DNA of 6,012 nt from an uncultured Clostridia bacterium. Its GTDB lineage: Bacteria > Bacillota > Clostridia > Lachnospirales > CAG-274. The position numbers and the translations under genes were made by a program. Under the pieces are notes generated by a model, which searched no databases, was not told the DNA's origin, and worked only from the letters and a program-made list of their open reading frames with translations. Each line of letters starts with the position of its first letter. The first letter of the stretch is position 1. This document shows positions 5,606-6,012 of this stretch, piece by piece. Location of the stretch: assembly GCA_947629215.1 (NCBI GenBank), contig CANRCU010000146.1, forward strand, positions 1 through 6,012, in the 5' to 3' direction.

Positions 5606-5795
5606 TGGGGCGCTGCCCCATACCCCGCCCGCTTTTTTCTGAAGTCTAAGCAAAAAATTTCGCTTTTCGTAAACCGAAAAGCAATTTTTTGCTTAGGAAA
5701 AAGCGGGGCAAAAAATAAATCACTTTTTACCGCCCACTGTAAAGTTTTCGCTTAAGCCTTTTTCAAAAGGCTTGCGGGGTTGGGGCAGCGCCCCA
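5606..5795. repeat. 190-bp imperfect palindrome bounded by repeat copies C and D
   Basis: TGGGGCGCTGCCCCA (5606-5620, copy C) is the exact complement of 5781-5795 (copy D). The match extends through ACCCCGC (5622-5628 with 5774-5780) past one bulged base. Each arm is itself a small hairpin. Copy D carries the second stem AAGCCTTTT-TC-AAAAGGCTT (5754-5773), while copy C has a different sequence there. Inside is a 22-bp stem (5646-5696) with a two-base bulge and a TAAAC loop: CTAAGCAAAAAATT and GCTTTTCG on the left, their complements on the right. Flanking GCTTTTTTC and GAAAAAGC extend it. The element could form a cruciform. It has no coding potential and resembles a MITE or a REP/BIME-like composite. 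Confidence 0.72.
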
Positions 5796-5799
5796 ATAA

Positions 5800-5866
5800 A
5801 AAAACAAAAAACCCCGCAAAACATCTTCGTTTCGGCTCATAAGCCTTGCGAATGATTTTGCGGGGT
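5800..5866 (-). terminator. minus-strand terminator of the truncated right-edge gene
   Basis: On the minus strand, ACCCCGCAAAA pairs over 11 bp with TTTTGCGGGGT (arms at 5856-5866 and 5811-5821 in window coordinates). The T-rich tail follows at 5810-5798. The 34-base interior is long for a terminator but has its own pairing: GGCT with AGCC around CATA, and TTCG with CGAA. It lies ten bases after the stop codon of the right-edge gene, so the assignment is direct. Confidence 0.8.
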
Positions 5867-5875
5867 CGTAAATCT

Positions 5876-6012
5876 TTAATTCATTGCCTTTGCCTTTATC
5901 CAAAGCTCGGAAAGCTTCTTCCTTAAAGTGTCGTTATCATGGAATATTTCGTCTTTTTCATATCCCTCGCGCGGCAGATAGGCTTCATTTCCATAAAACT
6001 CTCCGCCCTCGC
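5876..6012 (-). CDS. C-terminal fragment of an unidentified protein
   Basis: The minus strand is open from the right edge to a TAA at 5876-5878, giving 44 complete codons with typical coding composition. The fragment contains EGGEFYGNEAYLPREGYEKDE-type hydrophilic sequence and ends in a helix, DTLRKKLSELWIKAKAMN. A real terminator directly downstream supports a genuine gene end. I do not recognise the family with confidence. The final LWIKAKA helix is faintly like the C-terminal helix of spermidine/putrescine-type ABC transporter binding proteins, but 44 residues are too few to assign a role. The start and most of the protein lie beyond the window. Confidence 0.75.
   Translation of the reverse strand, partial: EGGEFYGNEAYLPREGYEKDEIFHDNDTLRKKLSELWIKAKAMN

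Larger units (their letters stand above)
5329..5875. other. convergent intergenic region filled with hairpins and repeats
   Basis: These 547 bases lie between the flavoprotein gene (plus strand) and the truncated gene at the right edge (minus strand). I see no credible gene. The region holds four copies of a GC-rich hairpin repeat, a long palindrome at 5606-5795, plus-strand terminators at 5431-5463 and 5532-5598, and a minus-strand terminator near 5800-5866. The stretch 5464-5531 is AT-rich, then rich in A and C, with nothing recognisable. Confidence 0.85.

Noticed and set aside
5549..5755. 68-residue plus-strand open frame
   Set aside because: It runs through a terminator hairpin and half of the 190-bp palindrome. 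The apparent coding is a by-product of the repeats.
5333..5795. CRISPR array
   Set aside because: The repeats are hairpins in mixed orientation with irregular spacing and no spacer-repeat regularity, and no cas gene is near.
1..6012. Defence system, phage, plasmid or transposase genes, tRNA or rRNA
   Set aside because: None were seen on either strand. The genes are housekeeping or metabolic with uniform composition.

Overview
The window looks like ordinary chromosome from a low-to-moderate GC Gram-positive bacterium of the class Clostridia, probably a gut or rumen type. The evidence is the gene order recX-tmk-holB-ricT, AGGAGG-type ribosome sites, a textbook sigma-A promoter, a signal-less pectin methylesterase, and the GGGGC-NNN-GCCCC hairpin repeats between genes. 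The genus cannot be fixed from sequence reading alone.

Layout. Positions 1-2982 are a minus-strand operon read from right to left. A consensus promoter (-35 at 3000-3005, -10 at 2977-2982) is followed by recX (RecA modulator), tmk (dTMP kinase), holB (DNA polymerase III delta') and ricT (PSP1-domain partner of RNase Y, cut by the left window edge). tmk and holB abut with no gap, and holB and ricT are 18 nt apart, so translation is probably coupled. The theme is DNA precursor supply, replication and repair, plus RNA turnover.

Positions 2934-3314 are a divergent intergenic region. Besides the operon promoter they hold a palindromic element of about 186 bp (3075-3260). It has a perfect 13-bp terminal inverted repeat, a possible ATACAT target duplication and several nested hairpins, and it lies between a promoter-like sequence and the next gene. 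Positions 3315-4238 encode a cytoplasmic carbohydrate-esterase family 8 pectinesterase on the plus strand. A small acidic protein (4414-4689, resembling the DUF6514 type) and a flavodoxin-fold iron-sulfur flavoprotein or NADPH-dependent FMN-reductase-like protein (4735-5328) follow, 45 nt apart and probably co-transcribed.

Positions 5329-5875 lie between convergent genes and contain no credible gene. They hold at least four copies of a GC-rich hairpin repeat, a 190-bp imperfect palindrome, two plus-strand terminators and one minus-strand terminator. The last 137 bases are the C-terminal end of a minus-strand gene of unclear function.

No tRNA, rRNA, CRISPR array, transposase, phage gene or recognisable defence system is visible. 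The points most worth a second look are the two palindromic elements, the Arg-to-Trp change in a RicT signature motif, and the possible structured leader of the pectinesterase gene.
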